From CAZUHB01 sp964620445 (lineage in GTDB: Bacteria > Planctomycetota > B15-G4 > CAYZWU01), in contig CAZUHB010000034.1 in NCBI GenBank assembly GCA_964620445.1, forward strand, positions 1 to 64,000: 64,000 nt of DNA. The letters are read 5' to 3'. The notes beneath the pieces were generated by a model, which searched no databases, was not told the DNA's origin, and saw only the letters and a list, made by a program, of their open reading frames with translations. A program made the translations under genes and the position numbers. This document shows positions 34,570-43,085 of this stretch, in pieces; positions within the stretch are counted from its first letter, which is position 1; every line of letters begins with the position of its first letter.

Positions 34570-35780
34570 TCCAACAACTCCGTGGCGTACTGTTCAGCCA
34601 GAGTCAAGCGGTCCGGTCCTTCGTTTTCGGGCGTTACCGGCGGAGGCGAAACAGGCTCTGTTCTTTTATCTCGCTTGAGCAAGAGTGTCACGCACTCCCG
34701 AGCCCCATCAAACCTGTCAATAACATACGGAGAGTGAGAGGTCAGAATAAACTGAGCACCCGGCGCGCGTTCTTCGAACAGATCGAAAACTCGGCCTAAG
34801 AGAGTCGGCGCGATTCCGTTTTCAGGCTCTTCGATGATCTGGAGGAGCGGGGTCGGCAAATTTTGGTTGGGAAATAATCCACTACTCTCGATGATATATG
34901 CAAGAGCCAAAAGTCGGATAGTCCCGTCAGAAAACCCAAACCAAGATCCCTGCGACCGGTTACGTAGCGCAACCATCGGCACAATACCCTGCTCCGGCGT
35001 TGGCACAAAATTGAGCGCCTCGAGATCGGGCTCGATCAATTTAACATGGTCTATGAGTCGCCTATACCGGATTTCATCCAGATTTTTGAGTCGAAAGAGG
35101 ACGTTTGCGAGATTTTCACCGAACGGATAAAGCCCTGTATCGATCGCGGTCTTGCCCTGCCACCCGGTACGCATCGCCATAGGGCTCAGGTTATAAATCA
35201 TCCAACTGGACAAAAATTGTCTAAAGAGAATCGCGCGTCGATTTGATTCCAGTTCGTAGAGTCTTGAGAGCATGGTTGCATTGGGAGGCGCCAACGTCTT
35301 GGGCTTATGCACGTCAGGTTCGCCTTTTGCCTCCTGTTCCTCGTGGAGCATTTTGGCTTCGTGCCCATCGTTCTCCAAAAGAACAGCACTCTTGATTTTC
35401 CCTGAACGAAGCAATAGCCGCTCGTTTGAAACCCGCAGCTCCATTTGACCGGAAGATTTGACGCCTGTTGTTGGAACAACCTTCATCGCCAACTCGTATT
35501 CAAATTCGCACAAATCACCTTCGTATTCGAGTTCGCAGACACACGTCATCTCGATCGCTTCCTGGTCGAGATTCCAATTCCGCATCTCCAGAATTCCTCC
35601 CGGTACCCAGCCCGATGCGGTATTCAGATCATCCCTACTCGTTGCACCCAGGAAGCGGATTGCGCTCACTAAGTTCGTTTTTCCACTGTTGTTACGACCG
35701 ATCAAAAGATGGCGTTGCTTAAAATCGATCTCGGCGTTCAGGTAAGTCCTGAAATTATGTAGTTTGAGTTTCTTAAGCAT
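34566..35780 (-). CDS. OLD/RecF-like AAA ATPase of a likely defence cassette
   Basis: 404 aa, ATG with GGGAG 8 nt upstream. ABC/SMC-type ATPase: N-terminal LKLHNFRTYLNAEIDF, Walker A GRNNSGKT at residues 28-35, Walker B IIEEPENG near 315-321, and the switch histidine in ILTSHSPYVIDRF. The LALAYIIES stretch precedes a signature-like helix. This is the AAA_15/AAA_21 class used in OLD-family, Gabija-like and PARIS-like defence systems, where it senses phage and releases or activates a partner nuclease. The partner here would be the overlapping 205-aa gene. Codon usage and G+C differ from all surrounding genes, a sign of recent transfer. Confidence 0.85.
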   Translation of the reverse strand: MLKKLKLHNFRTYLNAEIDFKQRHLLIGRNNSGKTNLVSAIRFLGATSRDDLNTASGWVPGGILEMRNWNLDQEAIEMTCVCELEYEGDLCEFEYELAMKVVPTTGVKSSGQMELRVSNERLLLRSGKIKSAVLLENDGHEAKMLHEEQEAKGEPDVHKPKTLAPPNATMLSRLYELESNRRAILFRQFLSSWMIYNLSPMAMRTGWQGKTAIDTGLYPFGENLANVLFRLKNLDEIRYRRLIDHVKLIEPDLEALNFVPTPEQGIVPMVALRNRSQGSWFGFSDGTIRLLALAYIIESSGLFPNQNLPTPLLQIIEEPENGIAPTLLGRVFDLFEERAPGAQFILTSHSPYVIDRFDGARECVTLLLKRDKRTEPVSPPPVTPENEGPDRLTLAEQYATELLD

Positions 35781-36131
35781 ATTCGTGCTCCCAAGCTCCG
35801 GAGTACGGATGGTCCCGCCGTTTGGAACCGTCGATTTCGAAATTATCGCATTGTCTGATCGTTCTGTCGAGAAGGGAGTCGATCGTCAACGCGTGATTAA
35901 ATTTTACTATCTATAACAAGTGGATAGTAAACACAATTAATGAGGAAGAGATTGCTCGTTTTCTAGTTTACTGTGGGAAATACTCTTTCAGTGAGATGAT
36001 AAAATCGGGGTGACAAAATTCGTTTCCCATTCGTTTTCGGTTTCAAGGGGAAGAGGCAAGGCATTTTTTCCGGTAGAAGAGGTTCGAGAAACCATCGGTG
36101 CCAGTTTCAGGTTGATGGGAGTCCGGATTGG
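35781..36131. other. intergenic region upstream of the ATPase cassette
   Basis: No gene seen. The left two thirds stay AT-rich like the cassette and include a 9-bp inverted repeat, TTTACTATC (35903-35911) and GATAGTAAA (35923-35931), about 125 bp before the ATPase start; it could be an operator or promoter element. From about 36010 the base composition returns towards that of the host. Confidence 0.6.
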
Positions 36132-36905
36132 TCAGAATCCGATCCCTGCCGAGAGCATCACACCCGCCAGGCGATCGTCGCCGATGAACGCATCGCCGCG
36201 GATATCGATGAGATCGGTCGAGATCGAGTTCAGCCTGAAGCCGAGGTAGAGCCCGGCCGAATGGAACCAGTAGTCCGAGTCCCGATCCCTCGGGCCGGCG
36301 CCGTTGATATGAACATTGGCATCGGCCTGTGTGTCCCCGGAATCGCCGAGTCCCAGAAGAATGACGAGCCCCGCGTGCTTGAATCCCTCGCCCACGTTTT
36401 CGCCGACCGCCTTGTAATAGGCGCCGCCCTGCATGGAGAGGAGGAACGCGCTGCCGAGCGACAGGCTGCGGCGTCCCCCGAAGCGGGCGTCGAACCTGTA
36501 ACCGTCATAGTCCCAGTCCGGGTCGACGGCCCTGGCATCCCGATCGAAGTGGAGGTCGTAGTATCCGAGCCTGGCGCTCCAGTCATAGCCCCATCCCGGG
36601 TCTTTCGGTTTCGGTTCCCTGATGCCGATGCCGAGATCGTAACCGAACGCGTCGAGGCGGGAGTCTTCCCTGTCATCGACGGTGAACGTGCCGAGGTCGA
36701 CGAACGCGTCGGGACCGCGTTTCGAGCTGCCGACCACCTCGATACTCTCGATCGTGTGATACTGGCCGAAATCACCGTCCCGTTTCTTGGTGTCGAAATC
36801 GACGTGGACCGCGTAGCGCTCGTATCGCGGATTGACGGACACGGAATGGCAAGCGCTGCCGAGCACGATCGGAAGGAGAAGAAAGACCAAATGACGTGTT
36901 TTCAT
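36132..36905 (-). CDS. outer-membrane beta-barrel-like lipoprotein
   Basis: About 257 aa from ATG 36905 preceded by GGGGAG; the frame extends upstream without support. The signal sequence ends in LGSAC, a lipobox-like site. The rest alternates hydrophobic and polar residues with many Tyr, Phe and Gly, as in a beta-barrel (WSARLGYYDLHFDRD, GYRFDARFGG, SLSLGSAFLLSMQGGAYY), and the last residue is Phe. It is transcribed away from the selenoprotein candidate at 37145. No specific function is recognised. Confidence 0.72.
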   Translation of the reverse strand: MKTRHLVFLLLPIVLGSACHSVSVNPRYERYAVHVDFDTKKRDGDFGQYHTIESIEVVGSSKRGPDAFVDLGTFTVDDREDSRLDAFGYDLGIGIREPKPKDPGWGYDWSARLGYYDLHFDRDARAVDPDWDYDGYRFDARFGGRRSLSLGSAFLLSMQGGAYYKAVGENVGEGFKHAGLVILLGLGDSGDTQADANVHINGAGPRDRDSDYWFHSAGLYLGFRLNSISTDLIDIRGDAFIGDDRLAGVMLSAGIGF

Positions 36906-37144
36906 GATTTGCTCCCCGGTAAATCGGACTCTGCACCCGAGCATAATTGCTTTCCCACGAAGTGGGAAGTCTCTCTCGCGGATATTTCACCCGCCCATCC
37001 CGGCGAGACCGCCGCCCTCGAATAAAAAACAGCATAGTTTTGCCATGTTCGGCCCTCTTTCTCGCTTTATTTGCAGGACGCCAAGGTGTGGGTCGGAGGC
37101 GTTCCGTTTTCGTGGTTACGTGATTCAATTGAAAGGAGCCGAGA

Positions 37145-38419
37145 ATGAATGGAGCCAACCTGGTGTTCAGGGCCGGCCTGCTGCTAGTTCTGCTCGCAGC
37201 CGCCGCAACGGGCACGACACAATCAACCGACGCGATGAGTGAAAACGACCTTTCCCCGGCAGGTGGAGGCGAGGAGGCGAGAAGTTACTCGCACACCATA
37301 CTCGGCGAATTCGGTTCGAAGTCGACATGAGACTACTGTCCTTATGCGCATGGTGCGCTGAAGGAAATCGAGAACGAGAGTATTCATCCCTTCTACTATG
37401 TCACCCTGGTGAAAGACCTCAACGCCAACGCCTACGACCGCATGGTCAACGACTACAACTTTTACAGATCCCCGATCCTGTGGTTCGACGGGGGGTATGA
37501 AGTGCACAGGGGCGCGAGCAGCATCCCCGACGCGAAAGCCACCTACGAGACGGCCATCGTCAATTGTGGAAACCGCACGGTGCCCGATATCGACGCGGCG
37601 ATCACCGTTCTCTGGACCGGCGATGCCGTGCTGGATATCTCCCTGTCCGTCACGAACAACGAGGCGAGCTCCTATTTCGGCCACGTGCGCGTCTTCGTGA
37701 ACGAGATCGTTTCGACGATGGGCTGGAACGACTTCAACGGCGAGCCCTACACGAATGCCTTTCTCGATTTCGCGGTCGACGAGCCGGTCGCGATCGCGGG
37801 CGGCGGCACGTGGAGCACGAGCGTGGTGTGGGACGGTTATCTCCACGACGACGGTTACGGGAACCATTTCGGCACGATCACACCGGGCAACGTGAAAGTC
37901 GTTGCCGCCGTCTACAACTCCGAGTGGCATCAGGGTTATTCGAATCCGCCGAGCGGCAATCCCTTCGACGCCTACTATGTCGATGAGGCGGTGGGAGATG
38001 TCCCGTCGATCGTTGTCGACAACACCGACGCCGAGTGCATTGTCATCTCCGGCTGGTGGAACTCGATCAACCACCAGAACGCGTGGGGCGGGAGTTCGTT
38101 CTGGACCCATGGAGGTTCGGGCAGCCATCTCATCGGTTTCCGGGTCGACCAGATCGTTCAAACCCAGGGGACATACGAGGTGTTCGTCCACAAATTCGAG
38201 CACCCCTACATGTCGATGATGGCCACGAACGCCCTGCACAAGGTCTATCACAGGACGGGAACGTCCTACTGGATACCGGTCGACCTGTCGACTCCGGGTA
38301 ACGAGTGGATCTCGCTCGGGGTCTACGATTTCGACAGCAGCGCCACCCAGGGTGTGCTCGTTTCCAACATCGGCAACGGTGTCGTCACGGCCGACGCCGT
38401 CAAACTCGTTCCCATGTAA
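37145..38419 (+). CDS. candidate selenoprotein: exported Omp28/thioredoxin-like protein with in-frame UGA at Sec62
   Basis: Read through an in-frame TGA at 37328-37330 this is a 424-residue protein; without read-through it breaks into a 61-aa peptide and a headless 336-aa frame in the same reading frame. ATG follows AAAGGAG and a signal peptide (about 1-24). Domain 1 is thioredoxin-like: HTILGEFGSKST, then TGA, then DYCPYAHGAL, so TGA takes the first position of a CxxC-type motif (Sec62-Asp-Tyr-Cys65); HPFYYVTLVKD and FDGGYEVHRG follow, as in Omp28-related and archaeal/bacterial homologues. Domain 2 (about 180-290) is beta-rich. Domain 3 (about 292-424, IVVDNTDAECIVISGWW to VVTADAVKLVPM) resembles the golvesin C-terminal/xanthan-lyase-like module. 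A SECIS-like hairpin starts 9 nt after the TGA. Confidence 0.82.
37340..37364 (+). promoter_or_regulatory. candidate bacterial SECIS element
   Basis: Inside the coding sequence, 9 nt after the TGA at 37328-37330. The 25-nt hairpin has a lower stem CCTT/AAGG, a 2x2 internal mismatch, an upper stem GCGCA/TGCGC and the loop TGG, with guanines in the apical loop as in known bacterial SECIS elements. Size and position match those of the second candidate at 39690. Confidence 0.7.
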
Positions 38420-38673
38420 ACGGGCCGCGGGCCGATAATCACCGCCGCCCCGGGGATCGTCGAATGGACAACCATCTCCGGAGGCGGTGGATCGGCCTGC
38501 TTCGGCCGATTTCGCGAACGCCCGCCGGCGGAGTACTTTGCAGATTCAGAGGGAAGAAAATCTTGCCGCCGCCTGTCGAAGGACCGGAAAGGAAGCGAGC
38601 CGACGCGGTTTCGGAATCACGTCACTTTTGGCGATCGCTCATCGATTCTGTTCGGGAAACAAGGAGGTCGAAC

Positions 38674-39165
38674 ATGTGCACACGATTCGTCTCACCCCTT
38701 CTGATGGTCGCTTTGCTCCTGTTGATCGGCACAACGGGGTGCGGCACCGTCGATCGACACGCCCCCGGCCGTTGCGCCGGAGCCTGCGCCTGCGCGCCCG
38801 ATGAGGGCGATCTGCTCGGAGCCACGACCTGTCGCGTGTTGAAAACGCTCGGGATTCCGGCCGGCTGCTGTGGCGGCAGCGGCCACTCCTTCTGGGCGTA
38901 CGCTGATCGCGATGGAAAGATGCACGAAAAGGCGGTCGCCTTCTGCGGCGGCCGCGTGATCCGGATCGACCCGACCATCGAAGAATTCGCCGATCCCGTC
39001 CCTCCGCCGGAAGGGAAACCATATCCGGGCCAACCGGTGGAACAGCTCGTTCGCCTCCTCGGTCAGCCGGACAGGATCTCGGTCGGGTCGGCGGCTGTCG
39101 AGCTCTACTTCGGCGAAAGGACCGTCACGATCCAGCATGGAAGGGTCGCCGGCATGAGCGATTGA
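38674..39165 (+). CDS. Cys-rich lipoprotein of unknown function
   Basis: 163 aa, ATG after AAGGAGG. Lipobox-like IGTTGC gives a lipid-anchored Cys at about residue 25. The mature N-terminus is rich in Cys (RCAGACACAPDEG, TTCRVLKTLGIPAGCCGGSG), suggesting metal binding or disulphides. The C-terminal half (PYPGQPVEQLVRLLGQPDRISVG and AVELYFGERTVTIQHGRV) resembles the small BamE/SmpA-like fold (inference). It lies between the two selenoprotein candidates on the same strand. Confidence 0.75.
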   Translation: MCTRFVSPLLMVALLLLIGTTGCGTVDRHAPGRCAGACACAPDEGDLLGATTCRVLKTLGIPAGCCGGSGHSFWAYADRDGKMHEKAVAFCGGRVIRIDPTIEEFADPVPPPEGKPYPGQPVEQLVRLLGQPDRISVGSAAVELYFGERTVTIQHGRVAGMSD

Positions 39166-39292
39166 AATGTAAACCATTTAAGATACTTGATTGTTGAGCC
39201 CATTCCGGTTATCTTGTTCCCGTCTTCTTGTCGCGAGACATGAGTGGGAATAATTTCAATGACCAGATGTCGCTATGGATCCTGATTGTTTT

Positions 39293-39330
39293 CCGCCCCG
39301 GCGGGCTGGCCCTGCCGGGGCGGTTCTCTT
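39293..39330 (+). terminator. strong GC hairpin with T-rich tail
   Basis: Stem CCGCCCCGGC (39293-39302) with GCCGGGGCGG (39314-39323), then ttctctttt. It lies 128 bp after the lipoprotein stop and about 42 bp before the next start, so it may be a terminator or part of a leader attenuator for the second selenoprotein candidate. Confidence 0.75.
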
Positions 39331-39371
39331 TTCTGTCGGTCCTTTCTGTAATCTTTTGAATGGAGGGAATC

Positions 39372-41060
39372 ATGAAAGTGTTCGTTCTCGCAGCAGCAGC
39401 TCTTCTCTTCATGGGCGGCGGAGGGCTTCTGGCCGCGCCTCCCGATCTCGAGGCGGGAGTCCTCATCTACGACGGGGCAGCGCCTCTCTCGGTGAATTAC
39501 CATTCGTCGGTGACCATCGTCGACTGGAACAACGACGGCAAGAAGGATCTCGTGGTGGGCCAGTTCTACTACGGAAACGTCTGGCTCTTTCTCAACCAGG
39601 GAACGAACAGCGCGCCCCTTTTCGACGGCGGTTCGCTCATCGAATCGGGCGGGACGGAAATCACCACCAGCTATGGATGATGCGTCGGCTCTATTCCACG
39701 AGTAGTGGATTGGGACGAAGACGGCAGAAAAGACCTCATCCTCGGCGAACGGGACGGCCACGTGAGAATCTACTTCAACACGAACACCGACGCCGATCCG
39801 GTATTCAACGGCTACAGCTACGTACAGATGGGCGGCTCCGACCTCGACGTGGGCTACACATCGTCGCCCTACATCTGCGACTGGGACAATGACGGCGACA
39901 AGGATCTGCTCTGCGGCGAGGACGGCGGAACGATCTGGCTCCTCATCAACACGGGGACGAACGCGAGCCCTCTCTTTCCGACATACAGCATCATTCAGGA
40001 CGGCGCCTCCAATCTCGACGTGGGCACCCGCGCCTGCCCGGTGGTCGTCGACTGGGACGACGACGGGAAGAAGGATCTTCTCGTGGGCGAGACATACGGG
40101 AACATCAGCTTCTTTCCGAACACCGGAACGGATCCGGCGCCCCTCTTCGCCGGTTCGACGCTTCTCGACGCGGGCGGCTCCACGATCGACGTGGGTTACT
40201 ACGCGCGCTTCGAGGTGGCGGACTGGGACGAGGACGGCACGAAAGATCTCCTGAGCGGCTACTACGACACATCGTCGTCGCCGATCGCGGGCGTCCTCTA
40301 CTTTCACGGCCAGGCGGGCGGCGCGCTTGCCGACCTCGCCGTGACCTCCTTCACGTCGCCGTCGCAGGCCGATCCGGACGAGACCGTCGGCCACCTGCTC
40401 GACCTGGTCATCATCAATCAGGGCTCGACGAACGCCGGCGCGTTCACGGTGGGAATCTACATCTCCGACGACCAGGAGATCACCACCTCCGACCAGCTCC
40501 TCGTGGGCGGGCGGGAGCACGTCTCCTCTCTCGGCGCGGGGGTCGAGTACAACGTTCCCCTCTACGCGGGGATGCGCATCCCCTCGGGCATTGCCACGGG
40601 AAGCTATTACATCGGCGCCCTGGTCGACGAGTTCGATGATGTGGAGGAATCGATCGAAACGAACAACGACAGGTCGAACGAGATCTGGATCGGCGATCAG
40701 CCGCCCGTGCCGGACATCAAGATCGACGACGAAGACGGCCCGCTCACCATACCGGGCACTCAGCCGGTGAAGATGACGATCGCCCTCGAACCCAACGACT
40801 GGGCGGGTGTCAACATGGACTGGTGGGTGGTTGCCGAGAAACACACGGGCGACGTCTACTCATGGGTCTACTCGATCCCGTGGCACTGGACGGCGGGCAT
40901 TCAACGCGCCTACGCGGGCCCGCTCATCGGGGTGAAGGGGTACTTGCTCCACGAGGGCACCATTCCCCTGGGCAAGTGGAACATCTTCTTTGTCGTCGAT
41001 GAGCTGAACAACATCTACGAAGGTACCTTTTCCGACGACATCTGGGTCAAGTCGATCTGA
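39372..41060 (+). CDS. candidate selenoprotein: exported FG-GAP/VCBS propeller with CARDB domain, in-frame UGA at Sec103
   Basis: 562 residues when the in-frame TGA at 39678-39680 is read through; the frame before (signal peptide MKVFVLAAAALLFM and first repeats) and after belong to one protein. The start is the ATG at 39372, 5 nt after GGAGGG, rather than that at 39360. Residues 30-330 are FG-GAP/VCBS calcium-binding-like repeats with DW(D/N)xDGxKDL in each (IVDWNNDGKKDLVVG, VVDWDEDGRKDLILG, ICDWDNDGDKDLLCG, VVDWDDDGKKDLLVG, VADWDEDGTKDLLSG). The TGA falls in the second repeat, TSYG-TGA-Cys-VGS, so Sec103 would adjoin Cys104. A CARDB-like domain follows (about 325-435), then a final beta domain. 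A SECIS-like hairpin starts 9 nt after the TGA. Confidence 0.8.
39690..39714 (+). promoter_or_regulatory. candidate bacterial SECIS element
   Basis: A 25-nt hairpin starts 9 nt after the TGA at 39678-39680: lower stem TCTA with TTGG (two G-U pairs), one T-T mismatch, upper stem TCCAC/GTGGA and loop GAGTA containing guanines. It has the same distance, length and 4+5 bp plan as the element at 37340, although the sequences differ. Confidence 0.66.
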
Positions 41061-41419
41061 TCCGATTTCAACCACACAGCGTTGCGCCGGGCGAACAGTG
41101 CCCGGCGCAGCGCTTTTTTTGGGGACGCGCCAGGAACGCGCTGTTCGCTCTCTGCGCGGACCGGCCGCCGAGTCCTGTATGGCGGTTGGCGAAGAAAGGA
41201 AAGAGCGTGTTGTCAGCGGAACCGACAGTGGGTATGGGGCAAGCACTCGGACAAAAACGATAAAAAGGTGAGCAAGCATCGGATCTCCCGGTCTTTTCTT
41301 GCGGATGAAGAGGCGATCTTCATCTGGCTGGAGTGTTATTTTTTTATTGGGATCCGGCGGCCGCCCGGAATCGCGCGGCCTTCTGCCGGACATCAAGATC
41401 GAAGCGAGGAGGTTCTACG
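41061..41419. other. intergenic region with terminator
   Basis: No gene seen. The first 60 bp hold the terminator described separately. The remainder, from about 41121, shows a short AT-richer section before the ribosome binding site GAGGAGG (41406-41412) of the next gene, and presumably contains its promoter. Confidence 0.6.
41083..41120 (+). terminator. intrinsic terminator
   Basis: A 10-bp stem TGCGCCGGGC / GCCCGGCGCA with a 7-nt loop is followed by a run of seven T (41114-41120), 23 bp after the stop codon at 41060. Confidence 0.92.
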
Positions 41420-43018
41420 ATGAAGCGAATGAGAGTTTTGTACGGCATCTTGATTCTACTTTGCGCGCCCTGCGTGTGCGGTGCGGCGACTCTCCTAGTG
41501 CCGAGCCAGTACGCGACAATCCAGGACGGCATCAACGCGGCCGTGAACGGCGACACGGTGCTGGTCGCGGACGGCACCTACAGCGGAACGGGAAACTGGG
41601 ACATCGACTTCCTGGGCAAGGCGATCACCGTGCGATCGGAGAATGGAGCCAAGGTCTGCATCATCGACTGTTACCAGATCGGCGCGCCGCACCGGGGTTT
41701 CGTTTTCGCGAACGGCGAGGGACGCAGCTCGATACTCGAGGGATTCACCGTCAAGAACGGCTTCGTGACCAACAACGGGGGCGCGATCTACTGCCTGGGA
41801 AGCAGCCCGAAGATAACGCGTTGTGTCTTCACCCTCTGTCAGACATTGCACGGCACCTGGGGAGGCGCGGTCTATTGCGAGGAGAGCAGCCCCGAGATCT
41901 CCTACTGCCTGTTCCGGAATAACATGGCCGGCGACAACGCCGGCGCCGGGATTCACTGCTACAACGAGAGCAGCCCGCATATCTTCGAGTGCGAGCTCTA
42001 CCTGGGCGAGGGAAGCGGAATCTACTGTCACGGGTACTGCGATCCCCTCATCGAGAATTGCACGATCGGGGGGCTCAACTACGAACATTTCTGGTCCTTC
42101 GATACGGGGGGCGGGATCAGCCTGGTCTGGGAATGCAATCCGGTGATCACGGGATGCAAGATCGTGGGCAACAGGGCCGACAACGGCGGGGGAGGTATCT
42201 ACTGCGGCGAATACTGCAACGCCCTCATCGTCAACTGCATGGTGCAGGAAAACCACGCGCCCGCGGGGGGAGGGATCTGCCTGAACAACTGCGATCCCAC
42301 GATTACCAACAACACGGTCATCGAGAACAGCGCCGACTACGGCGGGGGATACTACGGGGTCTATGCCTCGCCAGCCATCACCAACTGCATTTTCTGGAAC
42401 AACCAGGCCCCGGTTTCGCCGGAGCTGTACAATTCGGTGGGCAATCCGACCGTGACCTACTGCGATGTCAAGGGCGGTTACGCCGGAACGGGGAACATCG
42501 ACGCGGATCCGCTGCTCATGCAGACCAACATCACCGATCTGCACCTGACCTATCCCTCGCCCTGCCGCAACGCGGGAACCAACGGCGCTCCCGGATTGCC
42601 CTCGACCGATTTCGAGGGCGACCCGCGTGTTTCGAAGTACGTGCGTCAGCCGGCCGATCTGATCGCCGACATGGGAGCTGACGAGTTCCACTACCGCCTC
42701 TACTTCACGGGCACTCCGACACCGGGCTCCCCCGTCGACGTTCGCATCGTCGGTTGGCCCGGCGAGGCAGTCACGCTCGCTATCGGCACCGGTGTTCTCG
42801 ACCCGCCCATCGGCACGCTACACGGGAATTTTTACCTCGATCTGCCGGTTTCCATCCTGTACATGGGTTCCATTCCGGCCAGCGGGATCGCGGTCGTGTC
42901 GGGAACGATTCCATCCACGTGGAATCCGGGCGAAGTCTACCCGCTGCAGGCACTCGTCGGGTCGTGGGGGGGGATCTTCACGCACCTGACCAACCTCCTG
43001 CTGATTCAGATCGTTTAG
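41420..43018 (+). CDS. exported right-handed parallel beta-helix protein
   Basis: 532 aa, ATG 7 nt after GAGGAGG, with a signal peptide (MKRMRVLYGILILLCAPCVC). A DUF1565/NosD-like start (LLVPSQYATIQDGINAAV, DTVLVADGTY) leads into about 12 helix turns with repeats of the kind GGGIYCGEYCNALIVNCMV and GGGICLNNCDPTITNNTV, rich in Cys and Asn ladders, ending in DMGADEFH. Such folds bind or cut polysaccharides, but no catalytic residues were identified. The last 105 residues (IVGWPGEAVTLAIGTGVLDPP to TNLLLIQIV) form a separate module that recurs in the protein at 62314. That module may serve surface retention (inference). Confidence 0.9.
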   Translation: MKRMRVLYGILILLCAPCVCGAATLLVPSQYATIQDGINAAVNGDTVLVADGTYSGTGNWDIDFLGKAITVRSENGAKVCIIDCYQIGAPHRGFVFANGEGRSSILEGFTVKNGFVTNNGGAIYCLGSSPKITRCVFTLCQTLHGTWGGAVYCEESSPEISYCLFRNNMAGDNAGAGIHCYNESSPHIFECELYLGEGSGIYCHGYCDPLIENCTIGGLNYEHFWSFDTGGGISLVWECNPVITGCKIVGNRADNGGGGIYCGEYCNALIVNCMVQENHAPAGGGICLNNCDPTITNNTVIENSADYGGGYYGVYASPAITNCIFWNNQAPVSPELYNSVGNPTVTYCDVKGGYAGTGNIDADPLLMQTNITDLHLTYPSPCRNAGTNGAPGLPSTDFEGDPRVSKYVRQPADLIADMGADEFHYRLYFTGTPTPGSPVDVRIVGWPGEAVTLAIGTGVLDPPIGTLHGNFYLDLPVSILYMGSIPASGIAVVSGTIPSTWNPGEVYPLQALVGSWGGIFTHLTNLLLIQIV

Positions 43019-43053
43019 AAGAACACCTCGATCACGAGATTCGAGAAAAGCTC

Positions 43054-43085
43054 AATGGGCGGGATTCCTGATCCCGCCCATTTTT
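43054..43085. terminator. bidirectional terminator between convergent genes
   Basis: A 12-bp perfect stem AATGGGCGGGAT / ATCCCGCCCATT with a 5-nt loop is followed by T on the plus strand. It ends the beta-helix gene and touches the stop codon of the CHAT gene. Confidence 0.88.

Noticed and set aside
37328..39680. The two in-frame TGA codons as a changed genetic code (UGA = Trp or Gly)
   Set aside because: Many genes here end at TGA (for example 792, 4006, 6819, 17882), and each of the two interrupted genes contains only a single internal TGA next to or replacing a Cys.
37145..41060. Both interrupted genes as pseudogenes
   Set aside because: No frameshift, good start signals, conserved domains on both sides, and matching hairpins after both TGA codons. 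Simple nonsense mutation cannot be fully excluded without other genomes.
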